Positions 1-8,314 of a DNA stretch of 46,345 bases are shown piece by piece. The first letter of the stretch is position 1. Every line of letters starts with the position of its first letter. The notes under the pieces are model-generated. The model worked only from the letters and a program-made list of their open reading frames with translations. It was not told the origin of the DNA and searched no databases. The position numbers and the translations under genes were made by a program. Source of the stretch: Solobacterium sp. (GTDB lineage: Bacteria > Bacillota_I > Bacilli_A > Erysipelotrichales > Erysipelotrichaceae); NCBI GenBank assembly GCA_017432325.1, contig JAFRJJ010000039.1, positions 1-46,345 of the forward strand, in the 5' to 3' direction.

Positions 1-125
1 CATTTTAAGAAATAATCAACATCCCCTTCCAAATTGGGCGTAGTTAAATATGGCAGTGGTTTTACTATACTTTGGTCAACATTTGACCATTTGTCAGTAT
101 CCTCTGCCTGTTTTGAGCAACGCAT
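1..125 (-). CDS. Possible partial ORF running off the left edge
   Basis: Reading leftwards from an ATG at 125, the frame stays open for 41 codons to the window edge and begins MRCSKQAEDTDKW. The product is not recognised. No Shine-Dalgarno is visible upstream, and the ATG lies only about 14 nt beyond the inferred 3' end of the group II intron, so this may be a decayed or chance frame in the 3' exon. The true reading frame can only be judged with sequence to the left. Confidence 0.2.
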   Translation of the reverse strand, partial: MRCSKQAEDTDKWSNVDQSIVKPLPYLTTPNLEGDVDYFLK

Positions 126-138
126 GAAAGTTCTTATT

Positions 139-217
139 ATAATAGGGTAGAGGGGAATATTCAATAATTCCGCCCCTCCCATTGCACCGTACGTACGGGT
201 CTCGTATACGGCGCTAC
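139..217 (-). ncRNA. Group II intron domains V and VI
   Basis: On the minus strand, 217-181 folds as domain V: the catalytic AGC triad at 215-213 sits in a stem GCGCCGTA/TACGGTGC with an ACCC-containing inner region and a GTAC-rich tip. Immediately following, 180-145 forms a second stem (GGGAGGGG against CCCCTC..CCC) with an unpaired A near 148, the presumed branch point of domain VI. This is the ribozyme active-site end of the intron. Confidence 0.75.
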
Positions 218-227
218 ATTTGTATTG

Positions 228-1529
228 TTAACACGAATAACTCAGATAGTATTTCAAAGGATCGATCAGCCCAGGTCGGTCCTTTTTCCTGGTGGCCAGT
301 ATCACAGGCGTTATCAGAAAGTTTACGGTGTCCCCATTGCTTCTCGGAAACCAGCCCTTTCTGCTGTTAGCCGCGCTGTAGATTTTCTCGTCCTCAATAT
401 CACTTTTGAGGATCTTCTTCAGCTTCTGCAGGTTGTCATAGATCGTTTTTGGATTCTTCCATTGTTTGATAATGATCACTCTTACCTTGTGTCTCATCCA
501 TTCACTGTACTTCTCAAGGAATGTCTTCATGTTCCCTATTCGGAAATAGTTGATCCATCCCCTGATGATTTGATTCATTTTCGTGAAAGTTACTGACAAT
601 GGTCTTGATACTGCCTGTCTCCTGTTCAGTACTTCCTTTGTTTTGGCATACAGTTTCTTTTTCCTGTCATCTGCCGGTCTGCACTTCCATCCTTCACTCC
701 CTTTCCAGAACGTAAATCCCAGAAAGTTACTCTTTGGCGGTCGTACGATCTTTGTTTTGGTTGCACTGACTTTCAGGAACAGTTTCCTTTCCAGCCATGA
801 GGTCACTGTTTTCATCACTCTCTCTGCCGCCATTTCACTTTTCACAAAGATATTGCAGTCATCAGCGTACCTTACAAATCGCAGTCCTCTGCTCTCCAGT
901 TCTCTGTCGAACTGATCCAAATAGATGTTCGACAGTTCAGGTGATAATGGACCTCCCTGCGGTACCCCGATCGTGGACGACGATACGAGACCATCTTCCA
1001 TGATTCCTGCTCTGAGAAATGATCTGATCAGATGAAGCGTTGTTTTGTCATTGACCTTCTCTCTGAGTATTGAAATCAATTTGTCATGATTCACTGTGTC
1101 GAAATACTTTTCGATATCTAGATCTATTACCCATTCATACCCTTCGTTCAGATACTGCAGTACTTCTTCGATCGCTCCATGGCAGTCTCTTCCTCTTCTG
1201 AACCCGTAACTGTGTTCACTGTACGTCGGTTCATAGATTCTGTTTAACTCCTGCGCGATCATCTGCTGTATGACTCTGTCTCTGACTGTGGGTATGCCGA
1301 GCGGTCTTTTCTTACCGTTGGCTTTGGGAATATAGACCCTTCTTACCGGCTGAGGCTTATATTTCATTTCCATAATTGAGGCTTTGATCTCCTCTTTATG
1401 TTCTTCGAAATATCTGTCAATTTCATTCACCGTCATCCTGTCGACTCCCGGTGCGCCTTTATTACTTTTGACTCGTCTGATTGCCTCATTGAAGTTTTCT
1501 TCACTCAGAATCCTCTCAATCAATTCCAT
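228..1529 (-). CDS. ltrA: Group II intron reverse transcriptase/maturase
   Basis: This 433-residue intron-encoded protein would help the intron RNA fold and splice, and copy it into DNA during retrohoming. Visible reverse-transcriptase blocks run from about residue 25 (NKGAPGVDRMT) through KRPLGIPTVRDRVIQ and YGFRRGRDCHGA. The catalytic YADD is near residue 222 (RFVRYADDCNIF), and GVPQGGPLSPELSNIYL precedes it. The C-terminal third (from about 300) has the basic maturase X domain, including NYFRIGNM and RHKVRVIIIKQWK. It ends without an HNH endonuclease domain, as usual for class C introns, which prime on nascent DNA. The start has a strong AAGGAGGAG site upstream. It lies in domain IV of the intron and looks intact. 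Confidence 0.95.
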   Translation of the reverse strand: MELIERILSEENFNEAIRRVKSNKGAPGVDRMTVNEIDRYFEEHKEEIKASIMEMKYKPQPVRRVYIPKANGKKRPLGIPTVRDRVIQQMIAQELNRIYEPTYSEHSYGFRRGRDCHGAIEEVLQYLNEGYEWVIDLDIEKYFDTVNHDKLISILREKVNDKTTLHLIRSFLRAGIMEDGLVSSSTIGVPQGGPLSPELSNIYLDQFDRELESRGLRFVRYADDCNIFVKSEMAAERVMKTVTSWLERKLFLKVSATKTKIVRPPKSNFLGFTFWKGSEGWKCRPADDRKKKLYAKTKEVLNRRQAVSRPLSVTFTKMNQIIRGWINYFRIGNMKTFLEKYSEWMRHKVRVIIIKQWKNPKTIYDNLQKLKKILKSDIEDEKIYSAANSRKGWFPRSNGDTVNFLITPVILATRKKDRPGLIDPLKYYLSYSC

Positions 1530-2065
1530 TCGCTGCTCCTCCTTCTACTTGTAAAGTCTTCAGAAACATCCCAATTACTTTCACCATCAGGGATTACGAC
1601 TCCCTGTTTCAGGCTATTCTCTTATTCGGACTTATCTGAATCTTGCGCATAGTGATTCGCACTATACAAACATTAGGTCCTTTGGTATTCAAGGCTTAAT
1701 ACCTACTACGACCTCAGCTGACTTCCTGCGGCAGACCTTTTTCGACCGGCTTTACCATATCTGTTTTAAAGCGTCTGGACTTAACCGTCCGCAGGATCTC
1801 TCGGGGTAAGGCACATCTCCTTCTTTCTTCCACAACCTCCTGATTTACTGTCTTGGTATATTACGTTTACCTTTTGGACTTCGGTTTGTTGGGTAACCTC
1901 ATCCACCATTTAGCCTGATCAGGTTTCTGTTCGTAGGCTCGGAAGTTTTGCTAGCCCCTTCCTTCATCCCGGCATTACTGCTTTCGACTTGGGGTTCACT
2001 ACACTTGGCGGTAAATACCTGTGACTGGACTTTCACCAGTTGGAGATGTGTCATGCCCGACACAC

Positions 2066-2098
2066 CCAAATAACGCCTGCCGTTTTACCGGCAGACGT
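2066..2098 (-). terminator. Rho-independent terminator, group II intron target
   Basis: Minus-strand stem ACGTCTGCCG / CGGCAGGCGT with loop GTAAAA, followed by TTATTTGG, after which the intron begins. It would terminate the MatC-like/DUF6282 operon. The T-tract is cut by the intron insertion. Confidence 0.8.
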
Positions 2099-2141
2099 TC
2101 CTCGTCCCTCTTGCGGGGAGAAATGATCCTGTCAGGATCTT

Positions 2142-3455
2142 TTATAAAACCATTGCAACAATGAAGTTGTAGACTGCGCAGCTGATGACACTGATCGGGA
2201 CTGCAGTCATAAGCAGACGGTTGAAGAGTGTCTGACGGTCTTCTTCATTGCCGCAGGAGCCGAGGATCAGACTTCCGCCGGAAGAGAACGGGCTGATCGC
2301 GCTGGACTGTGCGCCAAGTACTGTGCAGGCAAACAATGCCATAGCGCTGAGGCCGCTGGAAGCCGCAAGACCCGGAATGAGCGGGAACAGAGCAGGCGCA
2401 ACGACACCTGTCGTGGAAGAGAAGAAGCTCATGATAGCACCTACAAAACTGAATGCGATCGGGATCAGCGGAGTCGGTACATTGGAACCGATCCAGTTGG
2501 ACAGTGCTTCGATCGTTCCTGCCTTGACAGCGACAGCGATCAGCATTCCTGCGCCTGCGATCATGATGATCGTATTCCAGGGGATCCTTGCAATAGCTTC
2601 CTTCTGCGGAGCCAGATCCAGCAGTAATGCAATCACAGCGAAGACGATAGCGACAAGGCCGACATCGATCTTACTGCCGATCGTCGCAATAAGAGCGGAA
2701 GAAGGCATTACGATCTTGAGCAGCGGGAAGATCAGGACAACTGCCATCATGACCAGCATCAGGGTAAGTGTCTTTTTCTGTTTTTCATCAAACGGTTCAG
2801 GCTTGCGGAATTCCACGCCCTTGCCGATATTCCGGTTGGACTTGAATCCATAGCGCATGATCGTGATCAGGATCAGTGAGAATACGATTGCAAAGCCGCA
2901 GATCTTCAGCATCATGGAGAAGGAATCCGGAGCAGCCAGGCCGGGAGCTGCTTCATAAGCATTGTCCACCAGCCCGCGGAACACGACGCCAAGCGCGGCT
3001 GTCGGAAAGTTTCCGCCGGCAAGAGCGCCTGTATTGATCGCAACAGCACCAGTCAGTTTATCCATTTTTGATTCTTCGCAGATCAGCATTGTGATCGGAG
3101 CGAGGAAGGCAAGGACTGTAAAGTAAGCAGCACCCATGATCGAAAGGATCACAGCTGTCGCAAACAGAGCATATGGCAGAAGTCCGGGGAATTTCCTGCA
3201 GGCATACAGCAGGCTGCCGGAGAGCTTTTCCAATGTTCCGTTGATCGCAGCGAAATTATAGAACAGCGATACAGACAGGATCACGAACATGGTCGATGTC
3301 GGCCAGAAACCGATGAGTTCCTTTGTTTTCAGACCCATCACGAAGCAGCCGATGATGTAGGCGAATACGATACAGAACAGACCTGTATTGATCTTTGTTT
3401 TATATCCAAGATATATAGCGACAGCAATTGCCGCAACGATAGCAATACTCAGCAT
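2142..3455 (-). CDS. MatC-like dicarboxylate carrier (ion transporter superfamily)
   Basis: A 437-residue very hydrophobic protein with about ten to twelve membrane segments, split into two halves by a charged cytoplasmic loop at about residues 205-232 (RYGFKSNRNIGKG..FDEKQKK). The first half resembles the MatC N-terminal dicarboxylate-carrier family, with a conserved GALAGGNFPTAALG stretch. The second half has SFFSSTTGVVAPALFPLIPG and AQSSAISPFSSGGSL, the helix-breaking serine/glycine hairpins typical of the SLC13/ion transporter superfamily. The substrate is probably an organic acid but cannot be told from sequence. It follows the DUF6282 gene by about 30 nt on the same strand, so the two probably form an operon controlled by the divergent LysR gene. 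Confidence 0.8.
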   Translation of the reverse strand: MLSIAIVAAIAVAIYLGYKTKINTGLFCIVFAYIIGCFVMGLKTKELIGFWPTSTMFVILSVSLFYNFAAINGTLEKLSGSLLYACRKFPGLLPYALFATAVILSIMGAAYFTVLAFLAPITMLICEESKMDKLTGAVAINTGALAGGNFPTAALGVVFRGLVDNAYEAAPGLAAPDSFSMMLKICGFAIVFSLILITIMRYGFKSNRNIGKGVEFRKPEPFDEKQKKTLTLMLVMMAVVLIFPLLKIVMPSSALIATIGSKIDVGLVAIVFAVIALLLDLAPQKEAIARIPWNTIIMIAGAGMLIAVAVKAGTIEALSNWIGSNVPTPLIPIAFSFVGAIMSFFSSTTGVVAPALFPLIPGLAASSGLSAMALFACTVLGAQSSAISPFSSGGSLILGSCGNEEDRQTLFNRLLMTAVPISVISCAVYNFIVAMVL

Positions 3456-3485
3456 GATTTTTCTCCTTCACATTTTCCCTTTTGT

Positions 3486-4346
3486 TTATTCGATTCCCAG
3501 CAGACGGTAAGGGATCGTCTTTGTCATGTGATACACCTGATCTTCCGGAATTCCGTGATCAGCCAGATACTGCATATATTCTTCCAGCGCAAGTTCCCAG
3601 TGCGGGTTTTCCGTCTGTCCGCCGTCGGTATCCACCATCACATGTTCATAGCCGACCGCTTTGATCAGTTCCAGATTGTCCGGCAGGTTGGACTTGTATC
3701 TGCCGCCGCCCATGTTCTGCGCATAGCAGCGTTCCAGGATGACGTCGAAGTCCCTGACCAGACGTACCTGGTCCTCCAGGCTCATGTCAACGACCCACCA
3801 TTCCGGATGCGTGATCACGATCTTTTCCACACCTGCATTCCTGGCAGCTTCCACCACGGTGAAGGCTTCTTCCGGAGAGACATGCGCTGTTCCGAGGACC
3901 GCGTTGTAGTCTTTCACCATGCGGAATACTTCTTCCAGCTCCGTGATGACCTTCCCGTCTCTTACCAGTTCGATTCCTTTTTTGGGATCCTGTCCCATCT
4001 TTTCCAGGTGTCTTTTGGCGGACTGGGTCGGCAGCCAGATGACTTTCGCGCCAAGCTTCAGTCCTTTTTCCACTGCTTCCGGATTGACGCCGCCGATCAC
4101 TTTGTTCATCACGACGCCGCCGTACATCGTAAAGCCTGTATCCGGTCCGTATGTCCGCTCCACATATCTGTTTGTCAGATATGCGCGGTTGACTGTAAAT
4201 CCGAGATGCGATTTGATCACGATCGCTCTTGCCCCGATCCGGACTGCCGCGTCTGCCAGCTCGAAGTCGTCATAAGCACGCAGCCGCAGATCCGGATTTG
4301 TGTGGACATGCATATCGCACACGCCCTTCATTGAAATTCTGTTCAT
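3486..4346 (-). CDS. DUF6282-type predicted metal-dependent hydrolase
   Basis: About 286 residues. The N-terminal DMHVHTNPDLRLRAYDD motif is a metal-binding HxH as in amidohydrolase/PHP-like TIM barrels. Further histidines occur in IKSHLGFT, LGTAHVSPEEA and VITHPEWWVVDM, and there is a late acidic motif VMVDTDGG. This matches the uncharacterised DUF6282 family; the substrate is unknown. I start at the ATG at 4346 rather than 39 nt upstream because CTCCTCCT (minus AGGAGGAG) at 4350-4357 is correctly spaced for it. It is first in an operon with the MatC-like carrier, so it may act on a carried organic acid or its derivative (inference). Confidence 0.8.
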   Translation of the reverse strand: MNRISMKGVCDMHVHTNPDLRLRAYDDFELADAAVRIGARAIVIKSHLGFTVNRAYLTNRYVERTYGPDTGFTMYGGVVMNKVIGGVNPEAVEKGLKLGAKVIWLPTQSAKRHLEKMGQDPKKGIELVRDGKVITELEEVFRMVKDYNAVLGTAHVSPEEAFTVVEAARNAGVEKIVITHPEWWVVDMSLEDQVRLVRDFDVILERCYAQNMGGGRYKSNLPDNLELIKAVGYEHVMVDTDGGQTENPHWELALEEYMQYLADHGIPEDQVYHMTKTIPYRLLGIE

Positions 4347-4362
4347 CTTCTCCTCCTGTTTC

Positions 4363-4374
4363 GAAAGCGCTTTC
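4363..4374. promoter_or_regulatory. Perfect palindrome GAAAGCGCTTTC, cre-like operator
   Basis: GAAAGCGCTTTC matches the core of catabolite-responsive elements bound by CcpA-type (LacI family) regulators. It lies in the leader of the DUF6282-MatC operon, just upstream of its Shine-Dalgarno, where binding would block transcription. Carbon-catabolite control is inferred from the motif only. Confidence 0.5.
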
Positions 4375-4430
4375 CTTGTTTGCAATTACAATTTAGCAAT
4401 TCCTATCCATCTCCGAAACGGAAGAAATGT

Positions 4431-4455
4431 TATACTAGATATCGGTAAAACCGAT
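4431..4455 (+). promoter_or_regulatory. LysR gene -10 element with T-N11-A dyad operator
   Basis: TATACT at 4431-4436 is a good -10 box for the LysR gene; a clear -35 is not seen. Immediately downstream, 4441-4455 reads ATCGGT-AAA-ACCGAT, a perfect 6-bp dyad that fits the T-N11-A LysR box. It sits at the expected transcription start, suggesting autorepression, and lies upstream of the divergent operon, suggesting it also controls that. Confidence 0.55.
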
Positions 4456-4547
4456 GGCTACCATATGGTTTTCTCTGATTCCGGGAAAGGAGATATGATG
4501 TCATGATGAATTCATCAAAAGCGCACTACCACGCAAGAGGTGAAGGC

Positions 4548-5462
4548 ATGGAACTAAAAGAACTGAACTATCTGATCGCAGTCTATGAAGAACGCAGTAT
4601 CTCCCGTGCTGCTGAGCGTCTTTACATGGCACAGTCCAGTCTCAGCCAGTTTCTGACGACATTTGAGACCAATCTGGGCTATAAGCTGTTTATCCGGACA
4701 TCCACCGGTGTCCGTCCGACTGAAGCCGGAAAGGTCATGATCGATTTTGCCTACCATACCCTCTCGGAATTTCACCGGGCACAGGATGAGATGCAGGATA
4801 TCGCCGGACTGCAGAAAGGCAGCGTGATCTTCGGGATCTCGGGATTCCGCGGATCCTATCTGACGCCGCCGATCCTGAGCCGTTTCCGTGAACTGTATCC
4901 GGATATTCATATCAATATCGTCGAGCAGAACTCCATGGCACTGGAGGAGATGCTGCTGAGCGGTGAGATCGATATCGCACTGATCGTGCTTCCGGCTTCT
5001 GACAAGCGGATCGATCCGGAATTCCTGATCAGGGATGAGATCTGCCTGATCACCGGCAAAGACCATCCGGTCCTGAAGTACGCATCAGAAAAAAAGCGTC
5101 CTGATTCCGACATCAGATTATCTATAGACATCAGGGACACTGCTCCGTTTGAGTATTATCTCAGCGACTATGATACGATCCTTGGCCGTGAAGCAAGAAG
5201 GATCTTTGCCAGAAATGATCTGATCCCCAAAGCATATAATGAGAAAATGACCGCCCTTTTCGCTGCTGCGATGGCGGCAGAGGGACAGGGGCTGGCCTTC
5301 ACTTATTACAGTTCACGGCACTATTTCAGCAATGCGGAATTCCTTTCCATTAAAAACGAGAATCCGTTCATCGAACTTGCGGTCGCCCTGTCACCGGGAA
5401 GATATCATTCCAATGCGGCATTAGCCCTGAAGGATGTCATCTTTGAAGTGTTCGGTGATTAG
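4548..5462 (+). CDS. LysR family transcriptional regulator
   Basis: The protein has 304 residues from this start. Residues 1-60 form the LysR winged helix-turn-helix (LNYLIAVYEERSISRAAERLYMAQSSLSQFL..FETNLGYKLFIR). The rest is a periplasmic-binding-protein-like effector domain (GSVIFGISGFRGSYLTPPILSRFRELYPDIHINIVE). The start at 4548 places MELKELNYL at the usual family N-terminus, with GAGGTG upstream. An in-frame ATG at 4503 also has AAAGGAG at 4486-4492 and cannot be excluded. It is divergent from the DUF6282-MatC operon, the classic LysR arrangement, so that operon is its likely target and an organic acid its likely co-inducer (inference). Confidence 0.92.
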   Translation: MELKELNYLIAVYEERSISRAAERLYMAQSSLSQFLTTFETNLGYKLFIRTSTGVRPTEAGKVMIDFAYHTLSEFHRAQDEMQDIAGLQKGSVIFGISGFRGSYLTPPILSRFRELYPDIHINIVEQNSMALEEMLLSGEIDIALIVLPASDKRIDPEFLIRDEICLITGKDHPVLKYASEKKRPDSDIRLSIDIRDTAPFEYYLSDYDTILGREARRIFARNDLIPKAYNEKMTALFAAAMAAEGQGLAFTYYSSRHYFSNAEFLSIKNENPFIELAVALSPGRYHSNAALALKDVIFEVFGD

Positions 5463-5496
5463 GATAGTGTCAAAAGAACAGCACAAAAGCATCCAA

Positions 5497-5525
5497 TTCA
5501 ACATACCGCCGATAACCTGTTATCA
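5497..5525 (+). promoter_or_regulatory. Putative promoter with GATAAC-CT-GTTATC dyad
   Basis: TTCAAC (5497-5502) and TTATCA (5520-5525) are separated by 17 bp, upstream of the HAD phosphatase gene. The dyad GATAACCTGTTATC at 5511-5524 overlaps the -10 box and could be an operator. The boxes are only moderately close to consensus. Confidence 0.4.
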
Positions 5526-5554
5526 TGGAGATGACAGATAAAGGAGAAACAATC

Positions 5555-6397
5555 ATGAACAGTAAAGTTGTATTTCTTGATGTAGACGGCACACTGATCG
5601 ATTACGAAGCGAAAACACCTGCTTCCGCAAAGAAAGCGATCGATCTCGCCCGTGAAAACGGTCACCGTGTCTATATCTGCACCGGCTGTTCAAAAGCCGA
5701 GATCCTGCAGAGAGATCTGCCTGACCTTGACGGAATGATCGGTGCCAACGGCGGCTATGTTGAAGATAACGGACAGGTCGTCATGCATCAGAGCCTGACC
5801 AGAGAACAGACAAAACGCGTCGTTGACTGGTGTGATGAAAGACATATCGGATTCATTCTCGAATGCAATTCCGGCAGATACGTCGATCCGACCTTCCTGG
5901 AACAGGGACCGGAAGCCTATGTCCGTTACAGGGCCGGCAAAGGAACCGGCAATACCACACCGGAAGAACAGCTTGAGCGCATCAAAAAGCAGTACTTCAT
6001 AGTGGACGGTGACGACCGTTACAGAGATGACGTAAACAAGATCAGCTTTGTCCTCCGAACCTACCAGGATCATTTGGATTCCAAGGCAGAATTCACCGAC
6101 ATGGTTGCCAATACATGGGGCGGCAAAGGTGAGCTTGCCATCTTCGGTGACCTGGGTCCCAGCGGCATTACCAAGAAGACAGCGATCGAATCCCTTCTGA
6201 AGTACATCGGTGCTGACCAGAAGGATACGATCTCCTTCGGCGATGCAAAGATCGACCTTTCCATGTTTGAACAGTGCGCATTCAATGTTGCCATGGGCAA
6301 CGGCGGACCGGAGATCAAGGAAGCTGCTGATTACATCACGACAGATGTCAACGACGACGGCATCTGGAACGCATTCAAACATATCGGCCTGATCTGA
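5555..6397 (+). CDS. HAD superfamily phosphatase, Cof type
   Basis: 280 residues. Motif I FLDVDGTLIDYEA (nucleophile and acid/base Asp) is at the N-terminus. Motif II is in YICTGCSKAEI, a lysine-containing motif III lies in PSGITKKTAIESLLKYIG, and motif IV is ISFGDAKIDLSMFEQC. The large C2-type cap between motifs II and III marks the Cof/YidA subgroup, which hydrolyses sugar phosphates or similar metabolites in the cytoplasm. The substrate is not predictable. The start was chosen at 5555 because AAGGAG at 5541-5546 precedes it. The glutaredoxin-like gene follows 45 nt later with its own ribosome binding site, so they are probably co-transcribed. Confidence 0.9.
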   Translation: MNSKVVFLDVDGTLIDYEAKTPASAKKAIDLARENGHRVYICTGCSKAEILQRDLPDLDGMIGANGGYVEDNGQVVMHQSLTREQTKRVVDWCDERHIGFILECNSGRYVDPTFLEQGPEAYVRYRAGKGTGNTTPEEQLERIKKQYFIVDGDDRYRDDVNKISFVLRTYQDHLDSKAEFTDMVANTWGGKGELAIFGDLGPSGITKKTAIESLLKYIGADQKDTISFGDAKIDLSMFEQCAFNVAMGNGGPEIKEAADYITTDVNDDGIWNAFKHIGLI

Positions 6398-6442
6398 TAC
6401 AATACAGATCCCATGAACTGGACAGTATAAAGGAGAAACAGT

Positions 6443-6769
6443 ATGACCACAGTATACGGAAGTCTGAAATGCCCCTACTGCGTTGTCCTGAAAGAGAACC
6501 TGGACCGCAACAACGCCCCCTACGAATTCATCGACATTCTTGACAGCCTGCGCAACCTCGGTGCCTTCCTGCAGATTCGTGACCGGGAACCGGTATTCGA
6601 TCATCTGAAGGCAGTCAATGACATCGGTCTGCCTGCCCTCGTTGATGACAACGGCAAGGTATGGACTGACTGGGAAACCTGGCTGAAAGAAAATGGCTAC
6701 GAGATCTTCATTCCTGAAACAGCCGTAACTCAGGGCCAGGCATGCAGTCTGGACAGAAAAGGCTGCTGA
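6443..6769 (+). CDS. Glutaredoxin-like thioredoxin-fold protein
   Basis: 108 residues. It starts MTTVYGSLKCPYCVVLKENL, with the redox CPYC active site at residues 10-13, and has the cis-proline region GLPALVDDNGKVW typical of glutaredoxins. It probably reduces disulphides or mixed disulphides in the cytosol. Two further cysteines at the C-terminus (QACSLDRKGC) are extra to the core fold. AAAGGAG precedes the start. It ends just before a strong terminator, so it closes the operon with the HAD gene. Confidence 0.85.
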   Translation: MTTVYGSLKCPYCVVLKENLDRNNAPYEFIDILDSLRNLGAFLQIRDREPVFDHLKAVNDIGLPALVDDNGKVWTDWETWLKENGYEIFIPETAVTQGQACSLDRKGC

Positions 6770-6786
6770 ACAGCAGGCAGAAAGAT

Positions 6787-6819
6787 AACTCTCAGGCAAA
6801 CTTCGTCTGAGAGTTTTTT
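6787..6819 (+). terminator. Rho-independent terminator
   Basis: Perfect 9-bp stem AACTCTCAG / CTGAGAGTT with an 11-nt loop and a following T-run, just after the glutaredoxin-like gene. Confidence 0.9.
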
Positions 6820-7012
6820 CAACTTTTCCCGGCAGTATACCGGTTTACCTTTATTGACATATGCCATAAATTTGATAACATCCGCGGCTGCCGGCGGCCA
6901 TGTGCCGCCCGTCTCATGGATCTGATCCTTTCTTCAATCCGGACCGGGAATGCATCAGCAGCCGGTTTTTCTGTCATTTCCGTTATCATGTATCTGAAAG
7001 GAGACAGATATC

Positions 7013-7531
7013 ATGCCATTTATCGAACTCACAAAAGAACGTTATTCCTGCCGGAGTCTTTCTTCCCGGCCGGTCGAAAAAGAAAAGATCGATGCGATCA
7101 TCTCCGCCGGAATGAATGCCCCGACAGCATGCAATTATCAGCCTGCCAGGATCTGGGTCGTTGAATCAGAAGACGGACTTCAAAAGGTCAGAAGCGTCTG
7201 CCGGCAGTCCTTCGTGCAGAACACCCCGGTCATCTTTATCATCGGCGCAAACGAAGAAGAAGCCTGGGTCAGGGATTATGACAAAAAGAACTTTGCCGAT
7301 GTCGATGCATCGATCATCGCAACACAGATGCTTCTGGAGATCGCCGATCTCGGTCTCGGAACGACCTGGGTCGGACATTTCGATGTGAATGAGATCGTCA
7401 GGCTTTTCCCGGAAATGGAAGGCTATTCCCTGATCGCACTGTTTGCTGTGGGATATCCGGAAGATGGCGCCAAGCCCTCACCCTCTCATTTCAGATCAAA
7501 AACAGAAGAAGAGATGGTAAGCAGGTTATGA
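7013..7531 (+). CDS. Nitroreductase family protein
   Basis: 172 residues of the compact FMN-dependent nitroreductase fold. The FMN-phosphate motif is near the N-terminus (TKERYSCRSLSSRPVEKEKID) and is followed by AGMNAPTACNYQPARIWVV. The helix DASIIATQMLLEIADLGLGTTWVGHF and the C-terminal GYPEDGAKPSPSHFRSKTEEE are typical of the short Bacillota members. It likely reduces nitro compounds or quinones with NAD(P)H; the physiological substrate is unknown. AAAGGAG precedes the ATG. Its TGA overlaps the ATG of the next flavoprotein gene, so the two are translationally coupled. Confidence 0.9.
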   Translation: MPFIELTKERYSCRSLSSRPVEKEKIDAIISAGMNAPTACNYQPARIWVVESEDGLQKVRSVCRQSFVQNTPVIFIIGANEEEAWVRDYDKKNFADVDASIIATQMLLEIADLGLGTTWVGHFDVNEIVRLFPEMEGYSLIALFAVGYPEDGAKPSPSHFRSKTEEEMVSRL

Positions 7532-8175
7532 AAAAGATCGTTGTCGTAAATGCCGGTCCCAGGAAAAACTGGAACACCGACCTGATGCTGAAAGAAGCCG
7601 CAAGAGGTGCTGAAGAAGCCGGAGCGCAGATACAGTTTTTTGATCTTTACAGGCTGGAGCGTTTTACCGGCTGTGTTTCATGCTTTGCCTGCAAGCTTGC
7701 CCCAAACCACGGAAAGTGCATGACCAGGGACGGCCTGACACCGGTGCTTGATGCCATCCGTGAAGCGGACGGACTGATCATCGGCTCACCGAACTATCTC
7801 GGAGAACCGACTGCTGTTTTCCGCTCGCTTTATGAAAGACTGATCTTCCAGAACCTGACTTATGAGAAGGAAAGAAGAACATACGTAAACTATGACTGTC
7901 CGGTACTGATGATCATGACCAGCAACATCAGTACAGACCGATATGCGGAGGTCGGATATACAGCCATGCTGGAGACCCTCCGGCAAAGATTCTCAACATT
8001 CGTCGGCCCGGCAGAAGTCCTGACTGCCGGCAATACCATGCAGGTGGATGACTACAGCCGCTACACATGGACAGGCTTCGATCCTGAGCAGAAAAAGCTT
8101 TCCCGCAAAGAACAGTTCCCCAAAGATCTGGAAAAGGCATTTCTTGCCGGAAAAGCACTTGTTTCAGAACACTGA
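7528..8175 (+). CDS. Flavodoxin-like NAD(P)H oxidoreductase
   Basis: 215 residues. MKKIVVVNAGPRKNWNTDLML is the N-terminal FMN-phosphate loop of the NADPH-dependent FMN reductase/flavodoxin fold. The CVSCFACKLAPNHGKCMTRDG cluster (CxxCxxC..C) is as in iron-sulphur-flavoprotein-like members. ADGLIIGSPNYLGEPTAVFRSLYERL is the isoalloxazine-binding loop. It overlaps the nitroreductase gene by ATGA. The pair probably handles redox detoxification or flavin reduction (inference). Confidence 0.87.
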   Translation: MKKIVVVNAGPRKNWNTDLMLKEAARGAEEAGAQIQFFDLYRLERFTGCVSCFACKLAPNHGKCMTRDGLTPVLDAIREADGLIIGSPNYLGEPTAVFRSLYERLIFQNLTYEKERRTYVNYDCPVLMIMTSNISTDRYAEVGYTAMLETLRQRFSTFVGPAEVLTAGNTMQVDDYSRYTWTGFDPEQKKLSRKEQFPKDLEKAFLAGKALVSEH

Positions 8176-8184
8176 ATCATATAT

Positions 8185-8212
8185 GCAGATGTCACCGGCA
8201 TCTGCTTTTTTT
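8185..8212 (+). terminator. Rho-independent terminator
   Basis: GCAGATG / CATCTGC stem with a seven-base loop followed by seven Ts, directly after the flavoprotein gene. Confidence 0.88.
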
Positions 8213-8314
8213 CAGCAGAATCCGAGCAAAGGGACAAACAGGATTTCTGCGAAATGATAGTATAGGTTGTGATGTTACTGATGATCATGAATGATCTGAC
8301 GGGGAGGAACGATT

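Larger units (their letters stand above)
139..2065 (-). mobile_element. Group II intron, bacterial class C type
   Basis: The 5' end on the minus strand reads GTGTGTCGGGC, matching the GUGYG start of group II introns. The next 530 bases form the usual non-coding domain I-IV leader, then comes the maturase ORF, then domains V and VI. The total of about 1.93 kb and an ORF without an endonuclease domain fit class IIC. The 5' exon is the hairpin terminator of the upstream MatC-like gene (2066-2098), the characteristic IIC target (stem-loop followed by a T-rich run). The 3' boundary is estimated from the domain VI bulged A at about 148 and is uncertain by a few bases. The intron appears complete and potentially active. 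Confidence 0.85.

Noticed and set aside
6853..6885. Promoter for the nitroreductase gene from the TTGACA near 6855
   Set aside because: No -10 box lies at 16-18 bp; the nearest TTGATA/GATAAC is at the wrong distance.
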